A stretch of 31,933 bases of DNA, taken from positions 1 to 31,933 of the IMG/VR virus record IMGVR_UViG_3300042691_007379; one strand, 5' to 3'. The first letter of the stretch is position 1. Each line of letters starts with the position of its first letter. This document shows, piece after piece, positions 7,709 to 15,865 of this stretch. The position numbers and the translations under genes are program-made. This DNA is from a virus. The notes under the pieces were generated by a model. The model worked only from the letters and a program-made list of their open reading frames with translations, did not search any database and was not told where the DNA came from.

Positions 7709-8383
7709 ATGGCAAGATTTTTAAAGACCTCCGATTATTCTTCAATTATCCAAACGGTTGACCTCAATCAAATTACCGAGAATGTAGTTCAGAATTTGTA
7801 CGATAGTGAAGTTAAGGCAATCAGTAGAATGAGGACAAAATTAGTCCAAAGGTACATGGTTGACATTGAACTTGGAACGATGGATGCCTATTCATCAGCA
7901 AAACATTACAGGACAAGAGATAGAGTAATTGCAGGCGAAACGATAACCCACGTTAATGACTTTAATAGATGGGTAAAAACAACTAATTATGTTATAGGAA
8001 ACATCGTTACTGATGACAATGGTTATGTGTACACAGCGATTGCCAATAGCACTAACCAACCTTTGACATTAACAGCGTATTGGACACCAATGACCAACAT
8101 TGCAACCTCCAACGCTACTTATTGGGAGGTAGGCGATAATCGTTATCCTATGTTTGTTGAGTTGGCAATGGATATGACACTTTACAACCTACACGCAAGA
8201 ATAAACCCACGCAACATCCCAGAGTTAAGAATTGAACGCAACAGAGAAGCCTTAGACCAATTAGACAGATGGGCAAGTGGCACAGATACAGCAGAAGTGC
8301 TTAACATCAACACAACAGATAGTACAGGGTATTCAATCAGATACGGAAATAGTTTAGACAAACAAGATAATTTCTTTAAATAA
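7709..8383 (+). CDS. Head/head-tail connector region protein with a carbohydrate-binding-like module
   Basis: I take the ATG at 7709 (MARFLKTSDYSS), 224 residues; an upstream TTG at 7691 is in the presumed operator. The first 65 residues and last 80 are mostly helical, with features reminiscent of Mu gp36-like (DUF1320) head-tail proteins. Between them (about 90-135) sits a module with the pattern W-x5-Y-x2-G-x2-V...GYVYTA...P-x5-YW, as in family 5/12 carbohydrate-binding domains. The same pattern occurs in the protein at 12772. Gene order (terminase, this gene, portal) suggests a head or connector part; the inserted module may decorate the particle surface. The family call is tentative. Confidence 0.6.
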   Translation: MARFLKTSDYSSIIQTVDLNQITENVVQNLYDSEVKAISRMRTKLVQRYMVDIELGTMDAYSSAKHYRTRDRVIAGETITHVNDFNRWVKTTNYVIGNIVTDDNGYVYTAIANSTNQPLTLTAYWTPMTNIATSNATYWEVGDNRYPMFVELAMDMTLYNLHARINPRNIPELRIERNREALDQLDRWASGTDTAEVLNINTTDSTGYSIRYGNSLDKQDNFFK

Positions 8384-9582
8384 TGGCTTGGTATAACGAC
8401 ATATTTAACTTTAATAAACCGCAGCCACAAAAGGCTAACATCCGCAAAACTATTGACTTTGAGCAGCAACTTCAAAGAGTAAGGCAGGATGCTCAATCAT
8501 TCAATATTGCATTACAGGCGGCAGAAAGTCCAATGTACCCAAATAGATTCTTGTTGATGCAAACGTATCAACAGATTGTATTGGATGGGCAGGTGCAAAG
8601 TGCAATGTTGCAACGTAAGTCAAAAATACTTTGCAAAAAGTTTGTTGTTTGTGGCCCTGATGGTGAAATGGATGAAATTAAAACAGATTACTTTAATAAG
8701 AAATGGTTTTATGACTTTAGCAATTTAGCTTTAGATTCTATATTTTGGGGCTTTAGTTGTGTTCAATTTGGTCAGATAATTAACGACCAATATACCTCAG
8801 TTGAATTAATCCCACGTATTTATGTAGTGCCTGAATTTAGCTTAGTAAGAACAAACACAGCAACGGTTATTGAAGGCAAACACTTTGATGAGCCACCATA
8901 CAATAATTGGTGTATTGGAGTAGGTGAAAAGAAAGATTTAGGTATTATGATGTACCTTGCACCTTATGTGATTTGGAAGAAAAATGCAATGGCAGCTTGG
9001 GCAGAGTTTGCAGAGGTATTTGGCTCACCTATTAGAATAGGCAAAACAGATGTCAGGGATGAATTGACACGCAAGAATATGGAGAATATGCTTCGCAATA
9101 TGGGAGTAGCTTCTTGGGCAGTGTTAGACCTTAATGACAATATTGAATTGATGCAGGCAAGCAGAACAGATGCCTATGCAGTATTTGATAAGATGGTAGA
9201 GAGGTGCAATTCAGAGATTAGCAAAATAATCTTAGGTCAAACAGGCACAACAGACGAAAAAGCATACTCAGGCAGTGCGAATGTTCATGAGAATGTTGCC
9301 GATATGATTGCAAAGCAAGACACTTTAAAAATGCAATTTGTCATCCAAAATCAGTTAGTGCCAATGATGATTAGAAACGGATTTGACCTTGCAGGATGTA
9401 CTTTTAAATATGACGATAGCGAAACAATGCCATTGGCAGAACAAGCTAAGATAGATGCCTCATTTATGCCTTATGTTAAGTTTGAACACGAATACTTGGA
9501 ACATAAATATGGCATTGAACTGATGGATGAAGAAATGGAAGTGGAAACGGTTGCTAATAAACTTAAAAACTTGTATAAGTAG
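8383..9582 (+). CDS. Portal protein, Mu gp29-like (DUF935)
   Basis: A 399-residue portal, which would form the dodecameric ring at the head vertex through which DNA passes. Family features seen: an N-terminal region with YQQIVLDGQVQSAMLQRK, a central block AEVFGSPIRIGKTDVRDELTR around 210-230, VLDLNDNIELMQASR after it, and IILGQTGTTDEKAYSGSANVHEN in two adjacent parts near 285-305, then a C-terminal helical stem. The ATG overlaps the previous stop (TAATG). The product is somewhat shorter than Mu gp29, mainly at the C-terminus. The neighbour downstream is the F-like head protein, the same order as in Mu. Confidence 0.85.
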   Translation: MAWYNDIFNFNKPQPQKANIRKTIDFEQQLQRVRQDAQSFNIALQAAESPMYPNRFLLMQTYQQIVLDGQVQSAMLQRKSKILCKKFVVCGPDGEMDEIKTDYFNKKWFYDFSNLALDSIFWGFSCVQFGQIINDQYTSVELIPRIYVVPEFSLVRTNTATVIEGKHFDEPPYNNWCIGVGEKKDLGIMMYLAPYVIWKKNAMAAWAEFAEVFGSPIRIGKTDVRDELTRKNMENMLRNMGVASWAVLDLNDNIELMQASRTDAYAVFDKMVERCNSEISKIILGQTGTTDEKAYSGSANVHENVADMIAKQDTLKMQFVIQNQLVPMMIRNGFDLAGCTFKYDDSETMPLAEQAKIDASFMPYVKFEHEYLEHKYGIELMDEEMEVETVANKLKNLYK

Positions 9583-10379
9583 TGTGCGGATTTTGCGACA
9601 TACAAAATATTGGTAAGGAAGTTGATCCACCAACACCATTTGATGAAAACGACTTTAATCGTTTCGCAAATGATGTATGGATTGGTGCGATTAATACGGA
9701 TATTTTGCCAACAGGAATTTATTTAAAAACAGCAAGTTATTTAAAGGATGGAGTTGACTTAGCACCAATAGTTGACGAGGTATTGAAAACCGATTTACTA
9801 AATAATATTTATGTTTTTAGCGGTGCGAAGACATATCAACAAACAAAAGCATTAACATCATTGTTGGCAGTTCCTGAGTTTCAATCTAATTTCTATAAAT
9901 TTAAAGAACAAGCAAAAAGCATCTTTAATGTTTACAACGAAGATTATTTACAAGCCGAATATCAGACAGCCAAAGCAAGTGCCAGGATGGGTGCAGAGTG
10001 GAAACGTATTGAGGCAGATGCCGATGTGTTGCCAGTGCTAAAATATCAGACTGTTGGCGATGGAAGAGTAAGACCAACACACGCTGCATTAGATAACATA
10101 GTAAGACCAATAACCGATGCTTTTTGGAAGCAATATTATCCACCAAACGGATGGAGATGTAGATGTACGGTTACACAATTAGCAGCAGATGACGAGCCAT
10201 TAACGGATATGGCAGGATTTAACCCACCTGACGATGTGCCACCATTATTTAGAATGAACACCGGGCAGGATGGGTACATATTTAAGGAGAAAGGAAAGGA
10301 CAAACATCCTTACTTTGACATTGCTAAGGATGACAAAGAGAACGCAAAAAAGAATTGGAATTTACCTATTTTAGTATAA
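9582..10379 (+). CDS. Head morphogenesis protein, Mu gp30/F-like
   Basis: A 265-residue protein starting at a GTG that overlaps the portal stop (TAGTG). The C-terminal half carries the Mu F-like signature: VLKYQTVGDGRVRPTHAALD around 155-175, then FWKQYYPPNGWRCRCTVTQL around 185-205. The Trp-Arg-Cys-Arg-Cys run is the diagnostic part. In Mu this minor head protein associates with the portal and prohead and is needed for assembly. The N-terminal half is helical with no motif. There is no sign of truncation relative to the domain, although it is shorter than full-length Mu F. Confidence 0.85.
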   Translation: MCGFCDIQNIGKEVDPPTPFDENDFNRFANDVWIGAINTDILPTGIYLKTASYLKDGVDLAPIVDEVLKTDLLNNIYVFSGAKTYQQTKALTSLLAVPEFQSNFYKFKEQAKSIFNVYNEDYLQAEYQTAKASARMGAEWKRIEADADVLPVLKYQTVGDGRVRPTHAALDNIVRPITDAFWKQYYPPNGWRCRCTVTQLAADDEPLTDMAGFNPPDDVPPLFRMNTGQDGYIFKEKGKDKHPYFDIAKDDKENAKKNWNLPILV

Positions 10380-10792
10380 TGGCAAAGCAAAATAAATTCA
10401 ATTTTAAGGGGATAGAAAAGAAAGCGAGAACTACTTTAGAGAATGCTATGGTAGAGATTGGAAACTCTGCCAAAAGTTTTTTTGTTGAAAATTTCAGAAA
10501 GCAGGGATTTGACGATAAGAATGTAGAAAAGTGGCAGCCAAGAAAAAAAGCAGATAAGAGGGCAGGTAGAGCAATATTGGTAAAGACAGGAGATTTAAGA
10601 AGGTCAATAATTCGTAATCCTGCAAATAGAGCAGCGTTAAGTATAAAGATTAGCACAGATTTAGTTTATGCAGCAAGGCACAACAATGGATTGAAAGGTA
10701 TGCCCAAAAGACAATTTATGGGTGATTCTTACAACCTCAATGAAAGGATAAAAAAAATAATTGTTAAACGATTAGACAAAACATTTAAGTAA
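10379..10792 (+). CDS. Virion morphogenesis protein, Mu gpG-like
   Basis: A 137-residue basic protein (MAKQNKFNFKG) whose ATG overlaps the previous stop (TAATG). An in-frame TTG at 10355 would place the start within the F-like gene and is not needed. The pattern KSFFVENFRKQGF...W-x2-RKKADKR near 30-60, then ILVKTGDLRRSI around 66-77, and a late YAARHNNGLKGMPKRQFMGDS around 95-115, is the signature of phage virion morphogenesis / tail completion (S/G-type) proteins. It probably helps join head and tail. Order F then G matches Mu. Confidence 0.8.
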   Translation: MAKQNKFNFKGIEKKARTTLENAMVEIGNSAKSFFVENFRKQGFDDKNVEKWQPRKKADKRAGRAILVKTGDLRRSIIRNPANRAALSIKISTDLVYAARHNNGLKGMPKRQFMGDSYNLNERIKKIIVKRLDKTFK

Positions 10793-11367
10793 TGCAATTA
10801 TCAATTTATAACGATTTAAAACAAAGGATTAGCACATTAGCGGCACTTAAATATGTTGCACTATGGAATAATCAATTTGAACGTGAGGATGTAAACGTGC
10901 CATTTGGCTATCCTTGTTGCTTTATTGAGTTTGCAGATACATCTTATGTTGATGACCTTAATTTAAGACAAAGAGGAACATTGCAGATAAATATTCATTT
11001 AGGTTTTGAAAGCTACAAAACTGAGGACACCGATATTCTACAACTAAAACAAGATTTAAACGAGTTAATACATGGATGGAGTACACCTAACAACACCAAG
11101 TTTTTAAGGAGGTCAGAAACGCAAAATTTCGACCATACAAACATCCAAGATTATATTATTAGTTACCAAGTTACAGGATTAGATGTAACATCCGTAAATT
11201 TGCCAACAGCAGATGCAACAGTTAGCACGTTAATATTAAATGTAGACCCTATAATTGATAATAATACGATTAGAACAGGAGTATTAGCAGACGATGTAAT
11301 ATTATCAACTGAGGATGGATTTGAGATAACAACAGAAAGTGGTTATGAATTAGTAATACAACAATAA
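10792..11367 (+). CDS. Probable tail terminator/Mu gp37-like protein
   Basis: A 191-residue protein overlapping the previous stop by one base. The first 120 residues (short helix MQLSIYNDLKQRI, then strands including YPCCFIEFADTSY and QRGTLQINIHLGF) have the alpha/beta look of tail terminator proteins, and the position after G fits Mu gp37. The last 60 residues are a strand-rich acidic tail ending STEDGFEITTESGYELVIQQ, which looks like an added virion-surface or oligomerisation segment. No catalytic motif. Function is inferred from position and fold impression. Confidence 0.5.
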   Translation: MQLSIYNDLKQRISTLAALKYVALWNNQFEREDVNVPFGYPCCFIEFADTSYVDDLNLRQRGTLQINIHLGFESYKTEDTDILQLKQDLNELIHGWSTPNNTKFLRRSETQNFDHTNIQDYIISYQVTGLDVTSVNLPTADATVSTLILNVDPIIDNNTIRTGVLADDVILSTEDGFEITTESGYELVIQQ

Positions 11368-11371
11368 AAAA

Positions 11372-11932
11372 ATGGCAAAGCAAAAAATATCAAACTTACC
11401 ATCAGCCGCAACATTAACAGGTGCGGAGGTAGTAGTAGTCAATCAAGGCGGAGTAACTAAGAGGTCAACAGTTACAAATGTTCAAACAATACCATTAGCA
11501 GCCGCAGCAGCAGCACAAAGCACAGCAGATGGCAAACTATCCACCGTTGCAGTTGATGGCACAACAATTACAGGCAATGGAACGGTTGGCAATCCATTAG
11601 TGGCAGCAGGTGGTAGTAATTATAAAGAGTATAGAGGATTTTTAACTATTTCGGGAGGTGGAGTTACATTTACATCAATGAAAAATGATGTAGGAAATAT
11701 AGTGTGGGCAGTAGTTGGAAATGGTGAATTGCAAGGCACATTATCAAATGCTTTTTTAGCTTCTAAATTTTATGGAATTAGCGGAAGTATGAATGGGAGC
11801 AATGTACCATACATTACAATTACAAGAAGAATATTTGATAGTGTTGTAGGAGTTGATATATTCAAGTTTGATGGCACAAGGTCAGGGACACCATTTGGCT
11901 CATTTTTTATTCACTTAATCATTAATAACTAA
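11372..11932 (+). CDS. Tail-fibre-like virion protein
   Basis: A 186-residue protein with a fibre-type N-terminus: KISNLPSAATLTGAEVVVVN is an arrangement seen often in phage fibre and virion proteins, followed by a short repeat-like Ala/Thr segment (AAAAAAQSTADGK) and GTTITGNGTVGNPL. Residues 90-186 form a Gly/Ser-rich, strand-rich C-terminal domain (RGFLTISGGGVTFTSM...), likely a trimer-forming tip. Most likely a short fibre or spike subunit. It stands between head-completion and baseplate genes, not with the long fibre at 24042. Confidence 0.6.
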   Translation: MAKQKISNLPSAATLTGAEVVVVNQGGVTKRSTVTNVQTIPLAAAAAAQSTADGKLSTVAVDGTTITGNGTVGNPLVAAGGSNYKEYRGFLTISGGGVTFTSMKNDVGNIVWAVVGNGELQGTLSNAFLASKFYGISGSMNGSNVPYITITRRIFDSVVGVDIFKFDGTRSGTPFGSFFIHLIINN

Positions 11933-11935
11933 TCT

Positions 11936-12772
11936 ATGGCGAGGTCAGTATCTCAAATTAAGCAATCAATGTTAGATGCCAAGAATGCCGAAGCTGCATT
12001 GAATGGTCTAACATCTACAAGTCAAACAGCAAAATGGAACTTGTATTTTTTTATTGTTGCCTCCTGTATAGCTATATTTGAGCAGTTGCAAGATTGGGTC
12101 AAATCAGATTTAGAAACTATTGCAGCAACAGTAGCACCAAGCACACCACAATGGACACGCAATAAAGTATTGAAGTATCAAAAAGGCGATGTAGCACAAT
12201 TAAACACATCTACATTTGTGATTGAATACCCGGTTATTAATGAAGCAAATCGAATTTTAACAAGGTGTGCAGTAGTTACCGCACCAAATAGAACGGTATT
12301 GATAAAGGTTGCAAAAAACGAACCACCAGTGCCAGTTTCATCAGGAGAATTAGCAGAACTTAATACATACATAGGAACTTTCAATCCTGCGGGAATAGCT
12401 TACATAATTATAAATGCCAATAGTGATAAGATGGAGGTTGCAGCCGATATTTATTACAACGGACAATATGCCAATGTTATTGAGGCGAATGTTACCACAG
12501 CCTTAGAAACATACATGGCTAATTTACCATTTAACGGAACGATAAGCACACAAGCGGTTGTAGATGCTATGCAAGGGGCAGAGGGAGTTGTAACCGTAAG
12601 TTTAAGCAGAATATTAGTAAGGCTAAACACAGCAGCGTATGGCACAGGCACATTGTTTAATCTATCCACAGGAATTGATGGAGTAAATTATCAAACTTAT
12701 TCAGGTTATGTTGAAGAAGAAACCACCGCAACACATACCTTTGCAGACACACTTAATTACATTGTTGTATAA
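11936..12772 (+). CDS. Probable baseplate J-like protein (Mu gp47-type)
   Basis: A 278-residue protein. The N-terminal third is helical (ARSVSQIKQSMLDAKNAE...). The middle has QWTRNKVLKYQKGDV followed by a strand block with VVTAPNRTVLIKVAKN. The last third has the pattern of a baseplate J C-terminus: strands, then VIEANVTTALETYMANLPFN, then AVVDAMQGAEGVVTVSL. Proteins of this form in Bacteroidota phages are usually baseplate components linking sheath and fibres. It is shorter than Mu gp47 and is placed before the capsid genes, unlike Mu. Moderate certainty. Confidence 0.55.
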   Translation: MARSVSQIKQSMLDAKNAEAALNGLTSTSQTAKWNLYFFIVASCIAIFEQLQDWVKSDLETIAATVAPSTPQWTRNKVLKYQKGDVAQLNTSTFVIEYPVINEANRILTRCAVVTAPNRTVLIKVAKNEPPVPVSSGELAELNTYIGTFNPAGIAYIIINANSDKMEVAADIYYNGQYANVIEANVTTALETYMANLPFNGTISTQAVVDAMQGAEGVVTVSLSRILVRLNTAAYGTGTLFNLSTGIDGVNYQTYSGYVEEETTATHTFADTLNYIVV

Positions 12773-13446
12773 TGATAATAAATACAGATAATTTTGCAAT
12801 AAACTTTTTACCTTCAAAAAAAAGGTTGCCTGTTTATTCTGCTTTTGCGAGAGTTTTATTAAAGCCATTGCAGATATTGTACTCAACAATGTTTGGCACG
12901 TTTAAAAGCGGAAATAATGCAGCTAATTGGAGCAATGCAACAGCGTATGTAGTAGGCAACCAAGTGAAGTATATTGACAAAGCTATTTATCAATGTTGGG
13001 TTGCACACACCAATAAGATACCAACAGATACAGCGTATTGGTTTAAGATACAGGATAAATTTGTAGGTATTGAGCCGAGATTGAAATACAATGCACAACA
13101 TCTATTGTTTGAGTGGGCTTTGAATGAGTGGTTTGGTACTACCTTTGTAAATTCGCCTGGAGATAGTGATATTTACATAGTTGGAAATGCTTTGGCCCAA
13201 TCTGCTTTTTATGTAGGCGGAAACGAAACAAATTCAAGTTTAGCAGTTAAGTTGAATGGTGAGGCGGTTAGCTTTATTCAGGCGGAGAATTTAGCAAATA
13301 GTTCAATAGAGTTCAACATTTATATGCCCGTAGGAGTGTGGACAGCCTTAGATGCAGATGCTACGAATAGAGATAAGATAGTAAGACAGATTGCAGATTT
13401 GTATGTCTATGGCGGGATAAATTATGATATTATTACGTACCCTTAA
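12772..13446 (+). CDS. Baseplate/tail protein with a carbohydrate-binding-like module
   Basis: A 224-residue protein starting at the ATG that overlaps the J-like stop. After an N-terminal helix (KKRLPVYSAFARVLLKPLQ, residues 16-34) comes a module around 55-95 with W-x5-Y-x2-G-x2-V...AIYQCWVAH...P-x3-YW, the same layout as in the protein at 7709 and in family 5/12 carbohydrate-binding domains. The remainder includes RLKYNAQHLLFEWALNEWF and a strand-rich end. Directly after a J-like gene one expects a tail protein I/gp48-like protein, and the helical N-terminus is compatible with that. The module could bind host-surface glycans. Role inferred from position. Confidence 0.5.
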   Translation: MIINTDNFAINFLPSKKRLPVYSAFARVLLKPLQILYSTMFGTFKSGNNAANWSNATAYVVGNQVKYIDKAIYQCWVAHTNKIPTDTAYWFKIQDKFVGIEPRLKYNAQHLLFEWALNEWFGTTFVNSPGDSDIYIVGNALAQSAFYVGGNETNSSLAVKLNGEAVSFIQAENLANSSIEFNIYMPVGVWTALDADATNRDKIVRQIADLYVYGGINYDIITYP

Positions 13447-13459
13447 AAAATAAAAACAG

Positions 13460-14311
13460 ATGAAAAGAATAAAAACAACAGACATTACAACGAGTGCAGC
13501 GATGCCAGTTAAACAAGGCACATTAGACCATTTGCAGAGTGCTTATACGGAGATAGTTGGTGCTTTATATTTAAGTTCAAATAGAGTAAATATATTGCCT
13601 GAAATAGTGTATGGTTGCAAATTAACACAAGTAGGTAGTAATTGGAGTATAACAGCGGGAGCAGTTTTTATTGCTATAACAAATGAAATATATTTATGTG
13701 ATGCAGCAAGTGGCACATTAGGAGGCGGTCAAAGTATTATAGGAACAATTACAACAACAAATGTAACAGCCGCAAATGCAGACCCAGTTGAATTTTCAAA
13801 TGGTTCAAGTTATGATGTTCACCAAATAAATAAAATTGTTTGGTCATCAGGAACAAGTGGAGGAAGTGTAATAACTTATAATACAATAAAAAATTTACGC
13901 AAAGGTTATTTTCAAACATTAACATATTCATCCGCCTATCTAACAGCAAATGTTGGAAATTGGACAGTGCCAAGTAGTTCAGATTTTATTGTTAGCGTTT
14001 CAATTATAGGAGTACAGGCAATAGTAGATATTCAAATAAATAATTACACAAATACAAATAGTGCAGCAGTAACATTATCTTTAGAACTTATAGTGTCAGG
14101 ATTAAATATAATTCGCAACACAATGTCAATAGGTTTTGTAGATGATTTGGGAGGTGCAAAAATAGCTCAATTAGAGGGTGTTGTTGGTACAAGAACAGTA
14201 AATATTACAATTCTTAGTGGAATTGATAATCCTACATTTACAAACTTTAACGCAAATGGTGCGGGTAAATTAAGAGGACAAATTACTTTAGAAATAGATA
14301 GTTTAACCTAA
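13460..14311 (+). CDS. Tail-fibre-like protein
   Basis: A 283-residue Ser/Thr/Ile/Asn-rich, strand-dominated protein with few charged residues, as typical for a fibre or receptor-binding protein. The N-terminus (MKRIKTTDITTSAAMPVKQGT) resembles baseplate-attachment segments in other Bacteroidota fibres. The centre contains GGGQSIIGTITTTNVTAAN, and the C-terminal 120 residues look like a jelly-roll-type domain. No enzyme motif. It is preceded by the two baseplate-like genes and is the last plus-strand gene before the convergent minus-strand regulator, whose stop overlaps this stop by 4 bases (14308-14311). Confidence 0.55.
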   Translation: MKRIKTTDITTSAAMPVKQGTLDHLQSAYTEIVGALYLSSNRVNILPEIVYGCKLTQVGSNWSITAGAVFIAITNEIYLCDAASGTLGGGQSIIGTITTTNVTAANADPVEFSNGSSYDVHQINKIVWSSGTSGGSVITYNTIKNLRKGYFQTLTYSSAYLTANVGNWTVPSSSDFIVSVSIIGVQAIVDIQINNYTNTNSAAVTLSLELIVSGLNIIRNTMSIGFVDDLGGAKIAQLEGVVGTRTVNITILSGIDNPTFTNFNANGAGKLRGQITLEIDSLT

Positions 14312-14478
14312 AACCTATTCGGTTTATCCTCATAATGTTTTGAGATAATATTTCTCACAAGTTCAGATTCTTTGATGCCAGTCTTTAAAACTTCGTCAAA
14401 GAATTTGGCTTTTGCAGTACCTCTCAAATCACAAGTTACTCTTGCCTTTTGTGCTTTTCTTTTTTCTTCTGGTGTCAT
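14308..14478 (-). CDS. Ribbon-helix-helix-type (Arc/CopG-like) regulator
   Basis: The only convincing minus-strand gene in the window, 56 residues, starting at the ATG read from 14478. A basic N-terminal arm (TPEEKRKAQKAR) leads to a short strand (RVTCDLRG), helix A (TAKAKFFDEVLKTG) and helix B (KESELVRNIISKHYE). A strand plus two helices, with the turn between them near Gly34, is the ribbon-helix-helix plan; such proteins bind DNA as dimers. The 59-base gap upstream has a 12-bp inverted repeat covering a -7 box for this gene and one for the protease at 14538, so autoregulation and control of the capsid genes are likely. Not a phage repressor family that I know. Confidence 0.7.
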   Translation of the reverse strand: MTPEEKRKAQKARVTCDLRGTAKAKFFDEVLKTGIKESELVRNIISKHYEDKPNRF

Positions 14479-14491
14479 AATTAAAAAAGTT

Positions 14492-14537
14492 GTTACAAAT
14501 ATAAAATAATTTTTTAGTAACGATTTATTTTTGTAAC
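14492..14537. promoter_or_regulatory. Divergent promoters within an inverted-repeat operator
   Basis: GTTACAAATATA (14492-14503) and TATTTTTGTAAC (14526-14537) are inverted repeats matching at 11 of 12 positions, separated by 22 bases. The left arm read on the minus strand contains TATATTTG, a perfect -7 box for the regulator; the right arm contains TATTTTTG (14526-14533), a perfect -7 box for the protease gene. Neither has a clear TTTG at -33. A repressor bound to the two arms would block both promoters, and the adjacent small regulator is the obvious candidate. Confidence 0.6.
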
Positions 14538-15662
14538 GTGATTAAAGAACTAAGCAAATTATCAAATATTTCTGATGGCGTTGCAACCATCCGAATTTAC
14601 AAACACATTGGAGATGATGCCGACTTAGGTTATGGCGTTAATGGTGCTTGGATTGCTGAGGACATTGCAATGCTTAACGAAAGTTATTCAGACCAAGTAA
14701 AAACAATTAATATCCGTATTAATTCAATTGGTGGAAGTGTTGCGGATGGATTATCAATTGTTTCTGCAATTTTAAATTCAGAAATACCTTGCAACACATA
14801 CATAGATGGAATGGCTTACTCAATGGCGGGAGTTATTGCTATTTGTGGTGCTAAAAAATACATGGCAGATTACGGAACATTTATGATGCACAATGCCAAT
14901 GGAGTTCCAGACGAAGAAGTATTAAACTTAATCACAAATTCACTTGCTAAAATCTTTGAAAGAAACACAAATCTAACAATGGATAAATGCAAGGACTTGA
15001 TGAGTAAAGAAACTTGGATGAGTGCAGATGAATGTATGAACTTAGGTATCATTGATGAAATAGTTGTTACAAAACAAAAGTCAATTGCCATGAATAGCAA
15101 TATCTTTGAACTACAAAATATTTACAACAAAATATTAAACAAAACAGAAAACAAAATGATAAAATTAACTGAATTACTTAAATTAAGCAACGAAGCCTCT
15201 GAGGATGCAATCGTTGAAGCAGTAAATGCTAAATCAGAAACTATTGCCAACTTAGAAGCTAAAATAGGTGAACTAACAAATGAGTTAAACGCACTTAAAG
15301 AAAGCAACGAAGCAGCAGAAAATGCAGCTAAGATTGAACTTGTAGAAAATGCAATCAAAGAAGGTAAAATTGATGCAGCAACAAAAGAAATCTATTTAGT
15401 AAGCAATAAATCAAATGTTGAATTAAAAGAAGTGTTTGCAAAATTAAAGCCTGCCTACACTCCAATATTTGAAAACAAAAAAGCATTAGAAAATTTGCCA
15501 GCAGGAAGAGAAAGTTGGGATTTTGCAAAGTGGAGCAAAGAAGATCCAAAAGCACTTGCCGAAATGCAAAAAAACGATCCAAACACATTCAATTCATTAA
15601 TAGCAAAGTTACCAAGTGAATTGTCAAATAACTATAATCCATTAACAGACAAAAGATTTTAA
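14538..15662 (+). CDS. ClpP-type prohead protease fused to a scaffold-like domain
   Basis: A 374-residue protein from GTG 14538. Residues 1-190 are a ClpP/S14 fold: strand DGVATIRIYK, INSIGGSVADG (60-71), nucleophile Ser95 in YSMAG, and His118 in MMHNANG; an Asp near 153 may complete the triad. Residues 207-270 are Glu/Ala/Leu-rich coiled coil, and the C-terminus (about 330-374) holds a D/P/W-rich helix. This is the protease-scaffold arrangement of Mu gpI: the protease trims scaffold and capsid during head maturation. The GTG is 4 bases after the -7 box, so the mRNA may be leaderless. An internal ATG at 15156 (residue 207) could make a separate scaffold. Confidence 0.85.
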   Translation: MIKELSKLSNISDGVATIRIYKHIGDDADLGYGVNGAWIAEDIAMLNESYSDQVKTINIRINSIGGSVADGLSIVSAILNSEIPCNTYIDGMAYSMAGVIAICGAKKYMADYGTFMMHNANGVPDEEVLNLITNSLAKIFERNTNLTMDKCKDLMSKETWMSADECMNLGIIDEIVVTKQKSIAMNSNIFELQNIYNKILNKTENKMIKLTELLKLSNEASEDAIVEAVNAKSETIANLEAKIGELTNELNALKESNEAAENAAKIELVENAIKEGKIDAATKEIYLVSNKSNVELKEVFAKLKPAYTPIFENKKALENLPAGRESWDFAKWSKEDPKALAEMQKNDPNTFNSLIAKLPSELSNNYNPLTDKRF

Positions 15663-15664
15663 TT

Positions 15665-15862
15665 ATGGAAGCTATTTGGAACGCAAATCCTAACGTAAAT
15701 ATGTTGTTTTGCTTTGAAGATGGCAACTGCTTTGAAAAATTAAGTGATGCAGTAGCTTACAAAAGAACAACTCAAATGGATTATGAAAGAGTTGAAAGAC
15801 CAAAAGAAAAAGAAGAAGTAAACGAAGAAGTAAAAGAAACTAAAACTAAAAATAAAAAATAA
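15665..15862 (+). CDS. Small acidic/basic-tailed head-region protein
   Basis: 65 residues. The first 40 form a compact-looking unit with two Cys (FCFEDGNCFEKLSDAVAY); the last 25 are almost only Lys, Glu, Val and Thr (KEKEEVNEEVKETKTKNKK), surely disordered. It sits 2 bases after the protease/scaffold gene and 3 before the next gene. A small co-expressed protein here might be a head-assembly accessory. No family recognised. Confidence 0.6.
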   Translation: MEAIWNANPNVNMLFCFEDGNCFEKLSDAVAYKRTTQMDYERVERPKEKEEVNEEVKETKTKNKK

Positions 15863-15865
15863 AAA

